From Bacillota bacterium (GTDB lineage: Bacteria > Bacillota > Negativicutes > Sporomusales > Sporomusaceae): a stretch of DNA of 64,000 nt. Shown in pieces: positions 18,245 through 27,559 of this stretch (the stretch's first letter is position 1; each line of letters opens with the position of its first letter). The notes beneath the pieces were generated by a model that was given only the letters and a program-made list of their open reading frames with translations, was not told the origin of the DNA and made no database searches. Location: assembly GCA_017889705.1 (NCBI GenBank), contig JAGGAB010000003.1, positions 110,661-174,660 of the forward strand. The letters run 5' to 3'. The translations under genes were made by a program, and so were the position numbers.

Positions 18245-19537
18245 TTATACCCTACTGCCGCCCCCGCCTGGGGCAGTATCATTATTATTTACTCCCAAGG
18301 CCACGATAGCTGATGCCACCGCCGCCGCTATCAAAAATATAAACGCCATATCGAAGGAACCATGATTTAAGTCAATGAGATATCCCATGACGAACGGTGA
18401 AATAAATCCTGCTACCTGTCCGCCAAAATTAACAGTACCAGAACTTGCCCCCATGATTTCTGGCGGAATAGTATCTATAACTAATCCCCAGAAGGCCGCA
18501 AAGGCTAGGAACATAAACAGTGCCGACACACATTGATATACAACCGCATAATCAGCTGAGGTGACACTATAGGTCATATATAGGAAAAACGCTGCAACAA
18601 TGGTATTAGGAATAAATAACCATTTCCGCTGACCTTTAAACCGATCAGATAAATAGCCGCCGGCCAACATTCCAATTGTTCCAATAAAGAAGGGTAATGA
18701 ACCGTAAATACCAGTTTTTACGATTGAGAAACCACGGACTTTCATTAAATAAGAAGGTAGCCATGATACAAAGCCCCAAAAAGTTATATCAAACAAGAAC
18801 CAAATCAAAACCATTTGCCAAAGAATAGGCTTATGCAAAAATTCTTTAAATGTCATCCCCGTACGGTTAGAGGTTGCAACAGCCAAAACCGGGCTAGCAT
18901 TTAACTCCTTAATTTCCTGAGTTGTAATATCAGGATGCTTGGCAGGATCGTCCTTAATGTAAAACCAAATGACCAGACCGATCAACAGACCGGGAATGCC
19001 AAGTCCAATAAACACCGTGCGCCAACCAAAGGCAGCAATGATTCCGGCCGCAACCAGAGATGCAATTGCAGGGCCTAATGTATTGACAGAAGATTGAATG
19101 GCAGTCGCCGTAGCTCTTTCCCGAGGTGGAAAGTAGGTTGCTATAGTCTTCCACGAGGAACCAGGGAAACAACCTTCACCTAAACCAAAAACAAATCTGC
19201 AAATCAGCATAATCGGGTAAGAAAAAACCATGCCGGTAAGGCTTGTGAATATTGACCACCATGCTATTGCGAACGCCATTACTCTTCTGGGTCCAAACCT
19301 ATCAGCTAACATCCCACCAGGTATTTGAAACAACGCATAACCCGCAAAAAAAGTGCTTAAAATAATTCCTTGTGATGCCGCATCAAGTTGAAACTCATTA
19401 CCAATAAACGGCAGTGCAACACTAACTACCATTCTGTCTAAAAAGGAAAACAGCCATCCTAACCATAAGATGCTTAAAACAGAATACCGTACTTTCCAAC
19501 GAAAACCTTGTTGGGGCATAGCAGAATTAGCTGCCAT
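18245..19537 (-). CDS. MFS transporter, anion:cation symporter type
   Basis: A 430-residue, 12-helix major facilitator protein. The loop 2-3 signature is GGMLADRFGPRRVMAFAIAWW and the family resembles hexuronate/phthalate/tartrate (ACS) transporters for organic anions. AGGAGG lies seven bases before ATG 19537. It is separated from the aminotransferase gene by a terminator, so it has its own promoter. In this setting allantoate or another ureide anion is a plausible substrate (inference). Confidence 0.85.
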   Translation of the reverse strand: MAANSAMPQQGFRWKVRYSVLSILWLGWLFSFLDRMVVSVALPFIGNEFQLDAASQGIILSTFFAGYALFQIPGGMLADRFGPRRVMAFAIAWWSIFTSLTGMVFSYPIMLICRFVFGLGEGCFPGSSWKTIATYFPPRERATATAIQSSVNTLGPAIASLVAAGIIAAFGWRTVFIGLGIPGLLIGLVIWFYIKDDPAKHPDITTQEIKELNASPVLAVATSNRTGMTFKEFLHKPILWQMVLIWFLFDITFWGFVSWLPSYLMKVRGFSIVKTGIYGSLPFFIGTIGMLAGGYLSDRFKGQRKWLFIPNTIVAAFFLYMTYSVTSADYAVVYQCVSALFMFLAFAAFWGLVIDTIPPEIMGASSGTVNFGGQVAGFISPFVMGYLIDLNHGSFDMAFIFLIAAAVASAIVALGVNNNDTAPGGGGSRV

Positions 19538-19724
19538 TACATATCCTCCTGTCAACTACTTTTGGGAATAAACTACAATAAGTCATCTCCCTATCAAACG
19601 CTTGATATCTGTTGTCTAATTATACTGAATTGTTGTATTTCTACCCCAGTGCATGGCATTTAAAAAAAATGTGCAAAAGTATGCACGTTGCACATTTTAA
19701 AAACATCTTTTCTAAAAAACATTA

Positions 19725-19768
19725 AGGATAGGTTCATCCCCAAAAAACCTGGCAAATGCGCCTATCCT
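19725..19768 (-). terminator. terminator downstream of the PucG-like gene
   Basis: On the minus strand AGGATAGG pairs with CCTATCCT, followed by TAATGTTTTTTAG. A second inverted repeat (AAAATGTGCAA/TTGCACATTTT, near 19667-19700) lies just beyond and could be an operator or a back-up terminator. Confidence 0.65.
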
Positions 19769-19781
19769 CAATAAAAACGAA

Positions 19782-21014
19782 TTATATAACTTCTACTTTT
19801 TCATATGCATCAAGTGCAGCTTGAACAGCCCTACCAACCGGAATTTTGGCATGGCAGCGGATGAGCACGGCTTCCATTGCGCTTAAGACGTGCAGGATAT
19901 TTTTCTTGCGGCAACTGTATCCCATCGTCCCGATCCGCCATATTTTCCCTTTAAGCGGTCCAAATGAACTTGCGATTTCAATTTCAAAATCCCGAAGTAA
20001 CATTTTACGAACCGCCTCACCATCAACCCCTTCGGGGATGGTAATGGCGGTGACTACCGGCAATTTACACTTAGGGTCTCCGTACAGCTTAAGTCCCATT
20101 GCCTGGATGCCTTGAATGAGAGCTGTCTCGTGCATTTTATGCCGGGCAAACCTGGCCTCGAGCCCTTCTTCCAATACAATCCGCAAGCCTTCCCGCAGAG
20201 CATACAACATCGACGTGGCTTCCGTATGATGATTTAACCGGATCGGTCCCCAATAATCTATTAACTGACTAAGATCAAAATAGTTACTGCGAATCATCCG
20301 CAAATGCTTAGTTTGATATGTGCCAGGATCGGCCAAGCCTCTTTCTACTTTTTTCCGCTCACGCAGCAGCTTTTCCACTCTGTCATTAAAAGTGATGGGA
20401 GCCATGCCTGACGGGGCAGATAAGCATTTTTGCGTGCCGCCAATAGCGGCATCGATTTTCCATTCATCCACTTTAACTTCTGTTCCGCCAATAGTTGCTA
20501 CGGCATCAACCACAAAGAGAATATCTAATTCCCGGCAAACTTCTCCAATCTCTTTCAATGGCTGCATGCAGCCTGTAGATGTTTCCCCATGCACCATAGC
20601 CACAATTTTCGGCCTGACTTGCTTAATCTCCCGGATAACAGTCTCCGGATCAAATACACTTCCCCACTCAGTCTCCATCGTAACAACGTCGGCCCCGTAG
20701 CGTTCGGCGATTTCCACCATCAGATGCCCGAAACGGCCGTATATGGGTACCAGCACCTTGTCTCCGGGTTCAATAATACTGCAAAGTACAGCCTCGATCC
20801 CTGCCCTGGAAGTACCATCAATAGGAAAACCCCATTGATTCGAGGTTTGGAAAACCTTCCTAAGCATGTCCATGGTTTCATTCATAATATCCGTAAACTC
20901 AGGATCAAACTGCCCTACTATGGGGGTGCACATAGCTCTCAGCACTCGCGGTTCTGCCTCAACAGGGCCTGGTGTCATAATCGTGCGTAGTGAAGTATTT
21001 AAGTCTTTATACAT
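19782..21014 (-). CDS. class V aminotransferase, PucG-like ((S)-ureidoglycine-glyoxylate aminotransferase)
   Basis: About 410 residues of an alanine-glyoxylate/ureidoglycine aminotransferase. Marks are TPGPVEAEPRVLRAM near the start, VHGETSTG, VDAVATIGG, the PLP lysine in IDAAIGGTQKCLSAPSG and the C-terminal GLRIVLEEGLE. PucG enzymes transfer the amino group of ureidoglycine to glyoxylate, giving oxalurate and glycine. Among enzymes of this fold, the ureide context favours that reaction over simple alanine-glyoxylate exchange, but sequence alone cannot decide. ATG 21014 follows GGAGAGGAG. It is the last gene after the hydrogenase fusion. Confidence 0.85.
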   Translation of the reverse strand: MYKDLNTSLRTIMTPGPVEAEPRVLRAMCTPIVGQFDPEFTDIMNETMDMLRKVFQTSNQWGFPIDGTSRAGIEAVLCSIIEPGDKVLVPIYGRFGHLMVEIAERYGADVVTMETEWGSVFDPETVIREIKQVRPKIVAMVHGETSTGCMQPLKEIGEVCRELDILFVVDAVATIGGTEVKVDEWKIDAAIGGTQKCLSAPSGMAPITFNDRVEKLLRERKKVERGLADPGTYQTKHLRMIRSNYFDLSQLIDYWGPIRLNHHTEATSMLYALREGLRIVLEEGLEARFARHKMHETALIQGIQAMGLKLYGDPKCKLPVVTAITIPEGVDGEAVRKMLLRDFEIEIASSFGPLKGKIWRIGTMGYSCRKKNILHVLSAMEAVLIRCHAKIPVGRAVQAALDAYEKVEVI

Positions 21015-21101
21015 GCTTGGTTCTCCTCTCCACATATCAACAAATTTATCCTATTATTATACTGGGGCAAAACAGAATCCGCTATATCCCTTCGGACAAC
21101 G

Positions 21102-24100
21102 CTATATCCTGTTTTTCTTCTTAGGTGCATATTGTGTGTGTAATAGTTCATGAGCAAGCTTAGAATTAGCTGTACCATAAAAATCAGCATATATCTGTAG
21201 AATATCTGGATTTTCCTGTGATTTGCGGTATTCAGAAGTATGGTCAATATCTATAAGAACCTGTTGGCGTCCAACTAACATCCCCGCCTTCTCCGATACG
21301 GGATGACCAGCTCCGCAGATACACCCACCAGGACAAGCCATAACTTCAATGAGATCATAGCCAACATCCACTCCCTGAATCACCTTTTCTATAATGGGCT
21401 CAGCATTTTTAAGGCCGCTGACGACAGCAACCCGAATCTTTTTCCCTTTGGCCTCAACTGTTGCTTCTTTAATGTCCTTAAAACCCCTGAGTTCCTGAAA
21501 GTCAAGCTGATCGTTAAGAACGTTGCCTGTAAGTTTTTCAACAGCCGTACGCAGTGCAGCTTCTGCCACACCCCCGGAGGCACCAAAGAGCACGCCGGCT
21601 CCTGAAACTTTTTTATAAGGATCATCAAACTCGGCAGGTACAATTTCAGCAGCGGCTATCCGTTTAAGATCTAGCATCTCGATCATCTCACTTGATGTAA
21701 GCACCGCATCAACATCCCTGATACCGCCAGAGGTAAACTCCGGACGGGCTGCTTCATATTTTTTGGCTATGCAGGGAACAACAGAAACTACATACAAGTC
21801 TTTTTTATTAATTCCAGAAATCTTAGCAAAATGATTCTTGACAGTTGCCCCCATCATTTGCTGCGGTGATTTGCAGGTGGAAAGATGCGGTATTATTTGC
21901 GGATAGCGACTTTCTACATGGTTAACCCATCCCGGGCAGCAAGAGGTGAATTGAGGCATGCTGCCTTTTCCTTCTACCCTGCTTAAGAACTCTGTTGTTT
22001 CCTCGATAATCGTCAAATCTGCAGCAAAGGAGAAGTCAAAAACTTTGTCAAATTCTAGCTTTTTAAGGATGCCTGCCATAAACGACGTAGCTTCATCAAA
22101 AGGAATGCCAAAATGCGATGAAACCAAACTTCGTACTGCTGGTGCCACAAAACCAATAACAACCTTATTAGGATCACTGATTGCCCGAAAAACTTTGCCT
22201 TTTTCACTGCGGATGTCCAATGCGCCGCAGGGACAGGCATTCACGCACTGACCGCAGCTGACACAGTCTGTTTCCACAAGTGACAGACCACTCTTGGTCC
22301 CAACGAGCTGGCGTCCCTGTTTTATCTGGTAGGCCAGTACATCTGGTCCTTCAATCTCAGCGCATGCAGTAATACACCGCCCACAAGAAATGCACTTATT
22401 ATGATCCCGTACGATGAAGGGATGATCCTCTACAACCGAAATATACGGGCGTTCATGAACCGGTTCTTTATATTCTATACCATGACAGCCTGCTTCCTTT
22501 CTCAAATCACAGCTGTAGCGTTCCGCGCAGCCGCAGGTAAGACAACGTGCCGCTTCTGCCCGTGCCGTGTGCTCATCATAGCCTAATTCCACTTCGGTAA
22601 AGTTGCCTTTACGTTCAGCAAGCGATATGGCTGGCATGGCAAACCGCGCAATTTTAGGCATTGCTTCAAATTCCCATTTGGGGAGATCTTCCATAGATCC
22701 GCGGCTGCAACTGTAGTCAATGTTACGCTCTCCGATATAGCCTTTCATAACAAAACTATCCATTGCTTCAGAAGCATGCCGTCCTGCGGCAACAGCTTGA
22801 ATCACCGTAGCCGGACCTGTGACGCAGTCTCCCCCGGCAAATATATTGTTCTCGGAGGTCTGGAAACTCCTTCCGTTAATTTCTATATCTCCCCACTTAT
22901 TAAGGTTTACGGGAAGATCATTATACAGGAATTGTGTATCTGTGCTTTGGCCGATAGCACCAATAATGACATCTGCTTCAATAATCTCATCACTGTCCTC
23001 AATGGGAACAGGCCGGCGCCGCCCTGAACGGTCAGCCTCACCCAGTTTCATTTTTGTGCAGCGAAGCAGTTTTCTGCCGCCTGCTGTTTCGATTTTATTA
23101 GGAGCCATCAAGAAGAGCATTTCCACACCTTCATGCAAAGCTTCCTCAACTTCATACGGCTCCGCCGGCATTTCTTCCCGGGTACGGCGGTAGATTAATT
23201 TTACAGATTTAGCCCCTTTTCGTAAAGCGGTACGCGCACAGTCAATGGCCGTATTGCCGCCCCCAACGATAACTGTATCCCCTAGTTGTATATCCAACCC
23301 CTTGGTGACCTGTTCAAGATATTGTATTCCCAGCCAAACACCAGTAAGGTTTTCACCTTCAAGCTGCAAAGGTGTTGCCCGCCAGGAACCTATTGCTAGA
23401 TAAACGGTATCAAAGTCTCTACGTAGTTCTTCCAGACGGATATGTGTACCAAGCGCTTTTCCTGTCATAATTTTTACGCCAAGACTTTTAATAATATCTA
23501 TTTCCTTATCCAAAGTGTCTTTTGGCAATCGATACTCCGGAATACCGTATCGCATCATTCCTCCGGCATGTGGCTGGCGTTCAAATACGGTTATATCATG
23601 TCCGTTGATTGCGCTGTAATAAGCAGCAGAAAGCCCCGATGGACCAGCCCCGACAATCGCTATTTTTTTACCGGTGGCCGGTTTCTTAGCGGGAATCCAG
23701 GAAGGCTCTCGCTCCAGATCCCAGTCTGCGATGAAGCGTTTTACATGATTGATGGCTATAGGAGAATCCACTAAATTGCGGCGGCACTGCGCTTCACACG
23801 GATGGGGACAAACCCGTCCGCAAACAACAGGAAAAGGATTACTGTCTTTGATGACCTCAAGCGCAGCTGCAAAATTTCCGTTAGCCGCGTGACGAAGATA
23901 TAACTGAATATCAATATTTGCAGGACAAGTCATCACACACGGAGCGACACAATCAGCATTGTGGTCGGAGAGGATTTGCTCAAGGCGTACTTTTCGATAG
24001 CTTTCCAGTTTGGCATTATTAGTAGTTATATCCATGCCCTCTTTGATAGGGGTCTGACATGCTTTTACATCCCGCTTGGTATTGTTTTCATTTATTTCAA

Positions 24101-24275
24101 CCACACATAATCCGCAGCTGCCATTGGGCCGTTCAAGCCTGATATCATAACAAAGGTGCGGGATGTGTATATCTTCCTGGAGTAACGCCTGAAGAATCGT
24201 CATGTTGTCATATACTTCAAGTTCACGTCCATTTACAATTACTTTAATACGCTTGCAATTAGATAAACTGTTCAT
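21102..24275 (-). CDS. [2Fe-2S]-GltD/NfnB flavoprotein-[FeFe]-hydrogenase fusion
   Basis: A ~1057-residue single chain. Residues 1-85 are a [2Fe-2S] domain (CYDIR, CGLC, CQT). Residues ~105-190 are the GltD N-terminal cluster domain (CVAPCVMTCP, CGRVCPHPCEAQC). An FAD domain follows (IVGAGPSGLSAAYY near 207) and an NAD(P)H site (IVGGGNTAID near 336), up to ~560. Then come a Cys-rich linker, two [4Fe-4S] clusters (CISCGRCITAC, CVSCGQCVNACPC; 628-700) and the H-cluster domain: TSCCPGW near 777, VPCIAKKYE near 833, EVMACPGGCICGAG near 977, plus the small-subunit tail. All four cluster cysteines and the proton-relay Cys are present; the usual Met of MPC is Val. ATG 24275 follows AGGAGG. It sits between carbamate kinase and PucG, so it probably balances NAD(P)H from ureide oxidation with hydrogen or ferredoxin (inference). 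Confidence 0.9.
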   Translation of the reverse strand: MNSLSNCKRIKVIVNGRELEVYDNMTILQALLQEDIHIPHLCYDIRLERPNGSCGLCVVEINENNTKRDVKACQTPIKEGMDITTNNAKLESYRKVRLEQILSDHNADCVAPCVMTCPANIDIQLYLRHAANGNFAAALEVIKDSNPFPVVCGRVCPHPCEAQCRRNLVDSPIAINHVKRFIADWDLEREPSWIPAKKPATGKKIAIVGAGPSGLSAAYYSAINGHDITVFERQPHAGGMMRYGIPEYRLPKDTLDKEIDIIKSLGVKIMTGKALGTHIRLEELRRDFDTVYLAIGSWRATPLQLEGENLTGVWLGIQYLEQVTKGLDIQLGDTVIVGGGNTAIDCARTALRKGAKSVKLIYRRTREEMPAEPYEVEEALHEGVEMLFLMAPNKIETAGGRKLLRCTKMKLGEADRSGRRRPVPIEDSDEIIEADVIIGAIGQSTDTQFLYNDLPVNLNKWGDIEINGRSFQTSENNIFAGGDCVTGPATVIQAVAAGRHASEAMDSFVMKGYIGERNIDYSCSRGSMEDLPKWEFEAMPKIARFAMPAISLAERKGNFTEVELGYDEHTARAEAARCLTCGCAERYSCDLRKEAGCHGIEYKEPVHERPYISVVEDHPFIVRDHNKCISCGRCITACAEIEGPDVLAYQIKQGRQLVGTKSGLSLVETDCVSCGQCVNACPCGALDIRSEKGKVFRAISDPNKVVIGFVAPAVRSLVSSHFGIPFDEATSFMAGILKKLEFDKVFDFSFAADLTIIEETTEFLSRVEGKGSMPQFTSCCPGWVNHVESRYPQIIPHLSTCKSPQQMMGATVKNHFAKISGINKKDLYVVSVVPCIAKKYEAARPEFTSGGIRDVDAVLTSSEMIEMLDLKRIAAAEIVPAEFDDPYKKVSGAGVLFGASGGVAEAALRTAVEKLTGNVLNDQLDFQELRGFKDIKEATVEAKGKKIRVAVVSGLKNAEPIIEKVIQGVDVGYDLIEVMACPGGCICGAGHPVSEKAGMLVGRQQVLIDIDHTSEYRKSQENPDILQIYADFYGTANSKLAHELLHTQYAPKKKNRI

Positions 24276-24393
24276 TTTTCCTCCTGGAGACATAATTCGT
24301 TATTTCCTTTAATAACCATGCGAGAAAACCGGGCCGGACACACAGAGTGAAAGATTGGCGGCCAGTTACACTGACCGCCAGCTAATAAGTTCA

Positions 24394-25329
24394 TTAAGAA
24401 CAGATTATTGTACCATTATCCTCAGTGACCGCCTTGTACGCATTTTCCAAGGATGTAATAATCGCTTCCCGACCTGGTCTGGATTCAACAAACTTAATGG
24501 CTGCCTCTACTTTTGGCAGCATAGACCCCGGGGCAAAATGTCCTTCTGCAATATATCTTTTGGCTTCGTCAACAGTGATACGCTCCAGCCATTTTTGCTC
24601 CGGTTTGCCAAAGTTGATGGCAACGCGAGGAACCGCCGTCAGGATAATGAAGGTGTCCGCACTGATAACATCAGCCAGCTTGGCGGCTGCTTTATCTTTA
24701 TCAATTACTGCGTCAACACTGTGAAGTAAGCCATTTTCCCGATATACTGGAATTCCACCACCGCCACAGGCAATAACCACATCACCGTTTTCCATAAGGC
24801 AGCGTATTGTCCCTTTTTCCTTGATATCAACCGGCTCGGGTGACGGGACAACTCGTCTAAAGCCTCTCCCTGAGTCCTCGACAAACGTGTAGCCCCTCTC
24901 CAGTCCGATCTCTTTAGCAGTCTCTTCCGAGTAGAATAGGCCCACCGGTTTGGTCGGGTGCTGGAAAGCCGGATCATTTCGGTCAACAACGACCTGAGTA
25001 ATGGCTGTTGAAACATGGGTCGTCATTCCATGTTCCAGGAACGTATTCTGCAGGGCATTTTGTAAATGAAATCCAATATATCCCTGGCTCATACCACAAC
25101 ACTCGGCAAATGGCATTGCAGATACATTTGAATTTTGCTGGTAGGCGAGTTCAAATGCTAGATTTATCATTCCGACTTGCGGTCCGTTACCATGGACAAT
25201 AACAATTCTATAGCCCTCTTTGACGAGGCTCACAATGTGATTGGCAGCAGCCAGGACGGCTTGTTTCTGTTCATCGGGAGTATTGCCCAGAGCATTCCCA
25301 CCTAAAGCAATCACTAACTGTTTCTCCAT
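24394..25329 (-). CDS. carbamate kinase
   Basis: A 311-residue amino-acid-kinase-fold enzyme: VIALGGNALGN at the start, VHGNGPQVGMI, ACGGGGIPV, VDAVIDKDKAAAKLA and PGSMLPKVEAA. It turns carbamoyl phosphate and ADP into ATP, ammonia and CO2. It corresponds in context to E. coli YbcF (AllK) of the allantoin cluster rather than to ArcC of arginine fermentation, since no arginine deiminase genes are present. It begins one base after the symporter stop codon. Confidence 0.93.
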   Translation of the reverse strand: MEKQLVIALGGNALGNTPDEQKQAVLAAANHIVSLVKEGYRIVIVHGNGPQVGMINLAFELAYQQNSNVSAMPFAECCGMSQGYIGFHLQNALQNTFLEHGMTTHVSTAITQVVVDRNDPAFQHPTKPVGLFYSEETAKEIGLERGYTFVEDSGRGFRRVVPSPEPVDIKEKGTIRCLMENGDVVIACGGGGIPVYRENGLLHSVDAVIDKDKAAAKLADVISADTFIILTAVPRVAINFGKPEQKWLERITVDEAKRYIAEGHFAPGSMLPKVEAAIKFVESRPGREAIITSLENAYKAVTEDNGTIICS

Positions 25330-25330
25330 T

Positions 25331-26560
25331 TCAATTCTCCTCTTTATATTGGTTTAATATGCTGTAATCAATCTCTTTTTCACTAGCGGCAACAGCCAAT
25401 GCAACCAACGCATCCCCATCGACATTCAGGACTGTTCTGAACATACCTGAAAACCAATCGATACCAGCTAAGAGAGCTATACTTTCAATGGGTAATCCAA
25501 TGACAGGTACAACAATCGTCAGGGCTACAAGACCGCCACCGGGCACAACAACAGTACCCAGACAAGCAAGGGTTGAAATGACAACAATTTTGGCGATTTC
25601 GCCATAACTAGCTTCCATTCCATAAAACTGCAGTAAAGTTACTGCTGCCAGGGCGAGATACATCGATAAACCGTTCGAATTGAGAATCATACCGAGCGGA
25701 TTGACCAGATTGGAAATGCGTTGGCTTACACCTAGCTTGTTCACGCAGTCGTCCATTTGGATAGGTAGTGTGACAGCAGACGAAGTTGTGGTGAAGGCTA
25801 CGATTGACATTGTTATCATCTTGCGCCAAAGCAAAATAGGATTGACTTTGGCATAGGCTGCCGTAAGAACAACGAACAACACCAGATATAAGAAGGAAGC
25901 GACGCCAAAAGCCAATAAAAATTTGGCAAGAGGCATAATAACACTGACGCCAACGGTTCCGGCTACCCAAGCCAGAAGGGCAAATATACCGATTGGCGCG
26001 ATTTTCATAATCATTTTGATGACGCCAACCAGTACTTTGTTAACATCCTGAACTAAAGGCAAAATTCGTTCCTCGGGATTTTTCGAGCGGACAATACTAA
26101 GAACTATACCAACTGGAATTGCGAAAATAATGCTTTGCACCATATTACCTTCAGACAGGGCTTTAAATATGTTGGATGGAAAAAAACCGAGAATCATATC
26201 ACTGACCGTTTGATTCGACGTCTGAGCTAGCGATTTCGTCAGAGCCATATTGATACCAATACCAGGATTGATTAACTGGGCGGACGCAATGCCAAAGAAA
26301 GCGGCAATAATTGTGACGGCCGTGAAAAGGACAAATATTTTCCCCCCTAGTTTGCCGATTTCTTTAGACTCCAGATTTCCCAGCGATTCAATGACTGAAC
26401 CGCAAACAAGCGCCACAACAGACATCTGAATGAGACGTAAAAACACATCACCAATAACCTTGATCGGAGCGATGGGCGGGCCGATTAGAAGACCCAGTGC
26501 AAGACCCGCTATCAAAGCAAGCAATATCTGAAATGTTTGATTTTTGATAATTTTTACCAT
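25331..26560 (-). CDS. dicarboxylate/amino acid:cation symporter (DAACS family)
   Basis: About 409 residues with the glutamate/dicarboxylate symporter fold. The TTSSAVTLPIQMD re-entrant loop and the late NxxxD-type region are visible. AAAGGAGG precedes ATG 26560. It may import a dicarboxylate or, given its neighbours, export the end product oxamate or import a ureide anion; the substrate cannot be read from sequence. It is cotranscribed with carbamate kinase. Confidence 0.88.
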   Translation of the reverse strand: MVKIIKNQTFQILLALIAGLALGLLIGPPIAPIKVIGDVFLRLIQMSVVALVCGSVIESLGNLESKEIGKLGGKIFVLFTAVTIIAAFFGIASAQLINPGIGINMALTKSLAQTSNQTVSDMILGFFPSNIFKALSEGNMVQSIIFAIPVGIVLSIVRSKNPEERILPLVQDVNKVLVGVIKMIMKIAPIGIFALLAWVAGTVGVSVIMPLAKFLLAFGVASFLYLVLFVVLTAAYAKVNPILLWRKMITMSIVAFTTTSSAVTLPIQMDDCVNKLGVSQRISNLVNPLGMILNSNGLSMYLALAAVTLLQFYGMEASYGEIAKIVVISTLACLGTVVVPGGGLVALTIVVPVIGLPIESIALLAGIDWFSGMFRTVLNVDGDALVALAVAASEKEIDYSILNQYKEEN

Positions 26561-26719
26561 AAAAACCTCCTTTGGACTAAGCAAGCAGGATATTTAACCC
26601 ATAAAACGCCTGCCAGAGTATCTGCCCTAGATGAGTGTCCAACCACCAGGAGCTCATGGATCATTTAAATCATCTCTGATAATTTTGTACAATAGAACAT
26701 ATAGTAATAGACCATTCTT

Positions 26720-26760
26720 GTCCATACCGATAAAAATCAGAAATTATCATCGGTATGGAC
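26720..26760. promoter_or_regulatory. perfect 12-bp inverted repeat after the AllE gene
   Basis: GTCCATACCGAT (26720-26731) and ATCGGTATGGAC (26749-26760) are exact inverted copies 17 bases apart. No T-run follows on the minus strand, so it is either a processing hairpin or an operator for the downstream symporter-carbamate kinase-hydrogenase unit. Confidence 0.45.
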
Positions 26761-26773
26761 ATTAAATTGATTA

Positions 26774-27559
26774 TTAAAGTGTCACATCCCGGTTACAATC
26801 TTTGGAATAAACATAAGCAAAGTCTTCGTCGCGCCCCACGGCGTAGCAGGCCTGCAAGCAATATGCGCTCATAAAAATGTAGTCGCCTTTTTGCACGGGA
26901 ATCCAGTCATTATCCAGATTGTACATACCTTGTCCACTCAGGCAGAAAGCACCATGTTCCTGAATATGTGTCTCAATATACCCATGAGATGCCCCCGGCT
27001 TAAAGCTCAAGATATGAAAGTTGCAATCAAACGCCAGATCTTTAGGTAAAAAATCTTTGACCAGGACATCCTCCATACCTTCGTACTTAGTCCATTCCAT
27101 GGCCTCCGTATTGCCTGTAACGACATACGGTTCATAACCTTCCAGGCGTTTGTAAACACGTTTATACATAAACGCTTTGGCCACTTCGCCGCTATTATTT
27201 TGGAAATAAAGCTTACTACCAGGAGGGCAGTACACAAATCCGCCCTTTTCTAAGGAACATGACTGCTCCCCTGCTTTAATCTCCACGCTACCGTCAAGTA
27301 AATAAAACAGCGTTTCAATACCTTCGTCACCAAAACCAAGTTCATTCTTACCATCTGCGTGAACGGTAACGAGATAATCGACAAAACTTGCCCCGATCTT
27401 AGGTGAACCGAGAATTGTTACATCACAATTCTCAAAACCGGGAATGATATTTTTAACCAAACCATCAGGATCGAGCAATACATAGTTATCTTTTTTGACA
27501 ATGGATCGATTAATTAACAGGTCTTTTCTATAGCCGACAACATTGTTAAGATAACTCAT
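26774..27559 (-). CDS. allE: (S)-ureidoglycine aminohydrolase
   Basis: A 261-residue bicupin. The C-terminal cupin holds the Mn site, seen as HGYIETHIQEHGAFCLSGQGMY, and a C-terminal YVYSKDCNRD. It hydrolyses (S)-ureidoglycine to (S)-ureidoglycolate and ammonia, preventing the spontaneous racemic reaction. Length equals that of E. coli AllE. The ATG overlaps the stop of the MFS gene (ATGA). Confidence 0.93.
   Translation of the reverse strand: MSYLNNVVGYRKDLLINRSIVKKDNYVLLDPDGLVKNIIPGFENCDVTILGSPKIGASFVDYLVTVHADGKNELGFGDEGIETLFYLLDGSVEIKAGEQSCSLEKGGFVYCPPGSKLYFQNNSGEVAKAFMYKRVYKRLEGYEPYVVTGNTEAMEWTKYEGMEDVLVKDFLPKDLAFDCNFHILSFKPGASHGYIETHIQEHGAFCLSGQGMYNLDNDWIPVQKGDYIFMSAYCLQACYAVGRDEDFAYVYSKDCNRDVTL

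Noticed and set aside
24394..25329. Arginine deiminase pathway carbamate kinase (arcC)
   Set aside because: No arcA, arcB or arcD neighbours; all neighbours are ureide genes, which fits the YbcF/AllK role.
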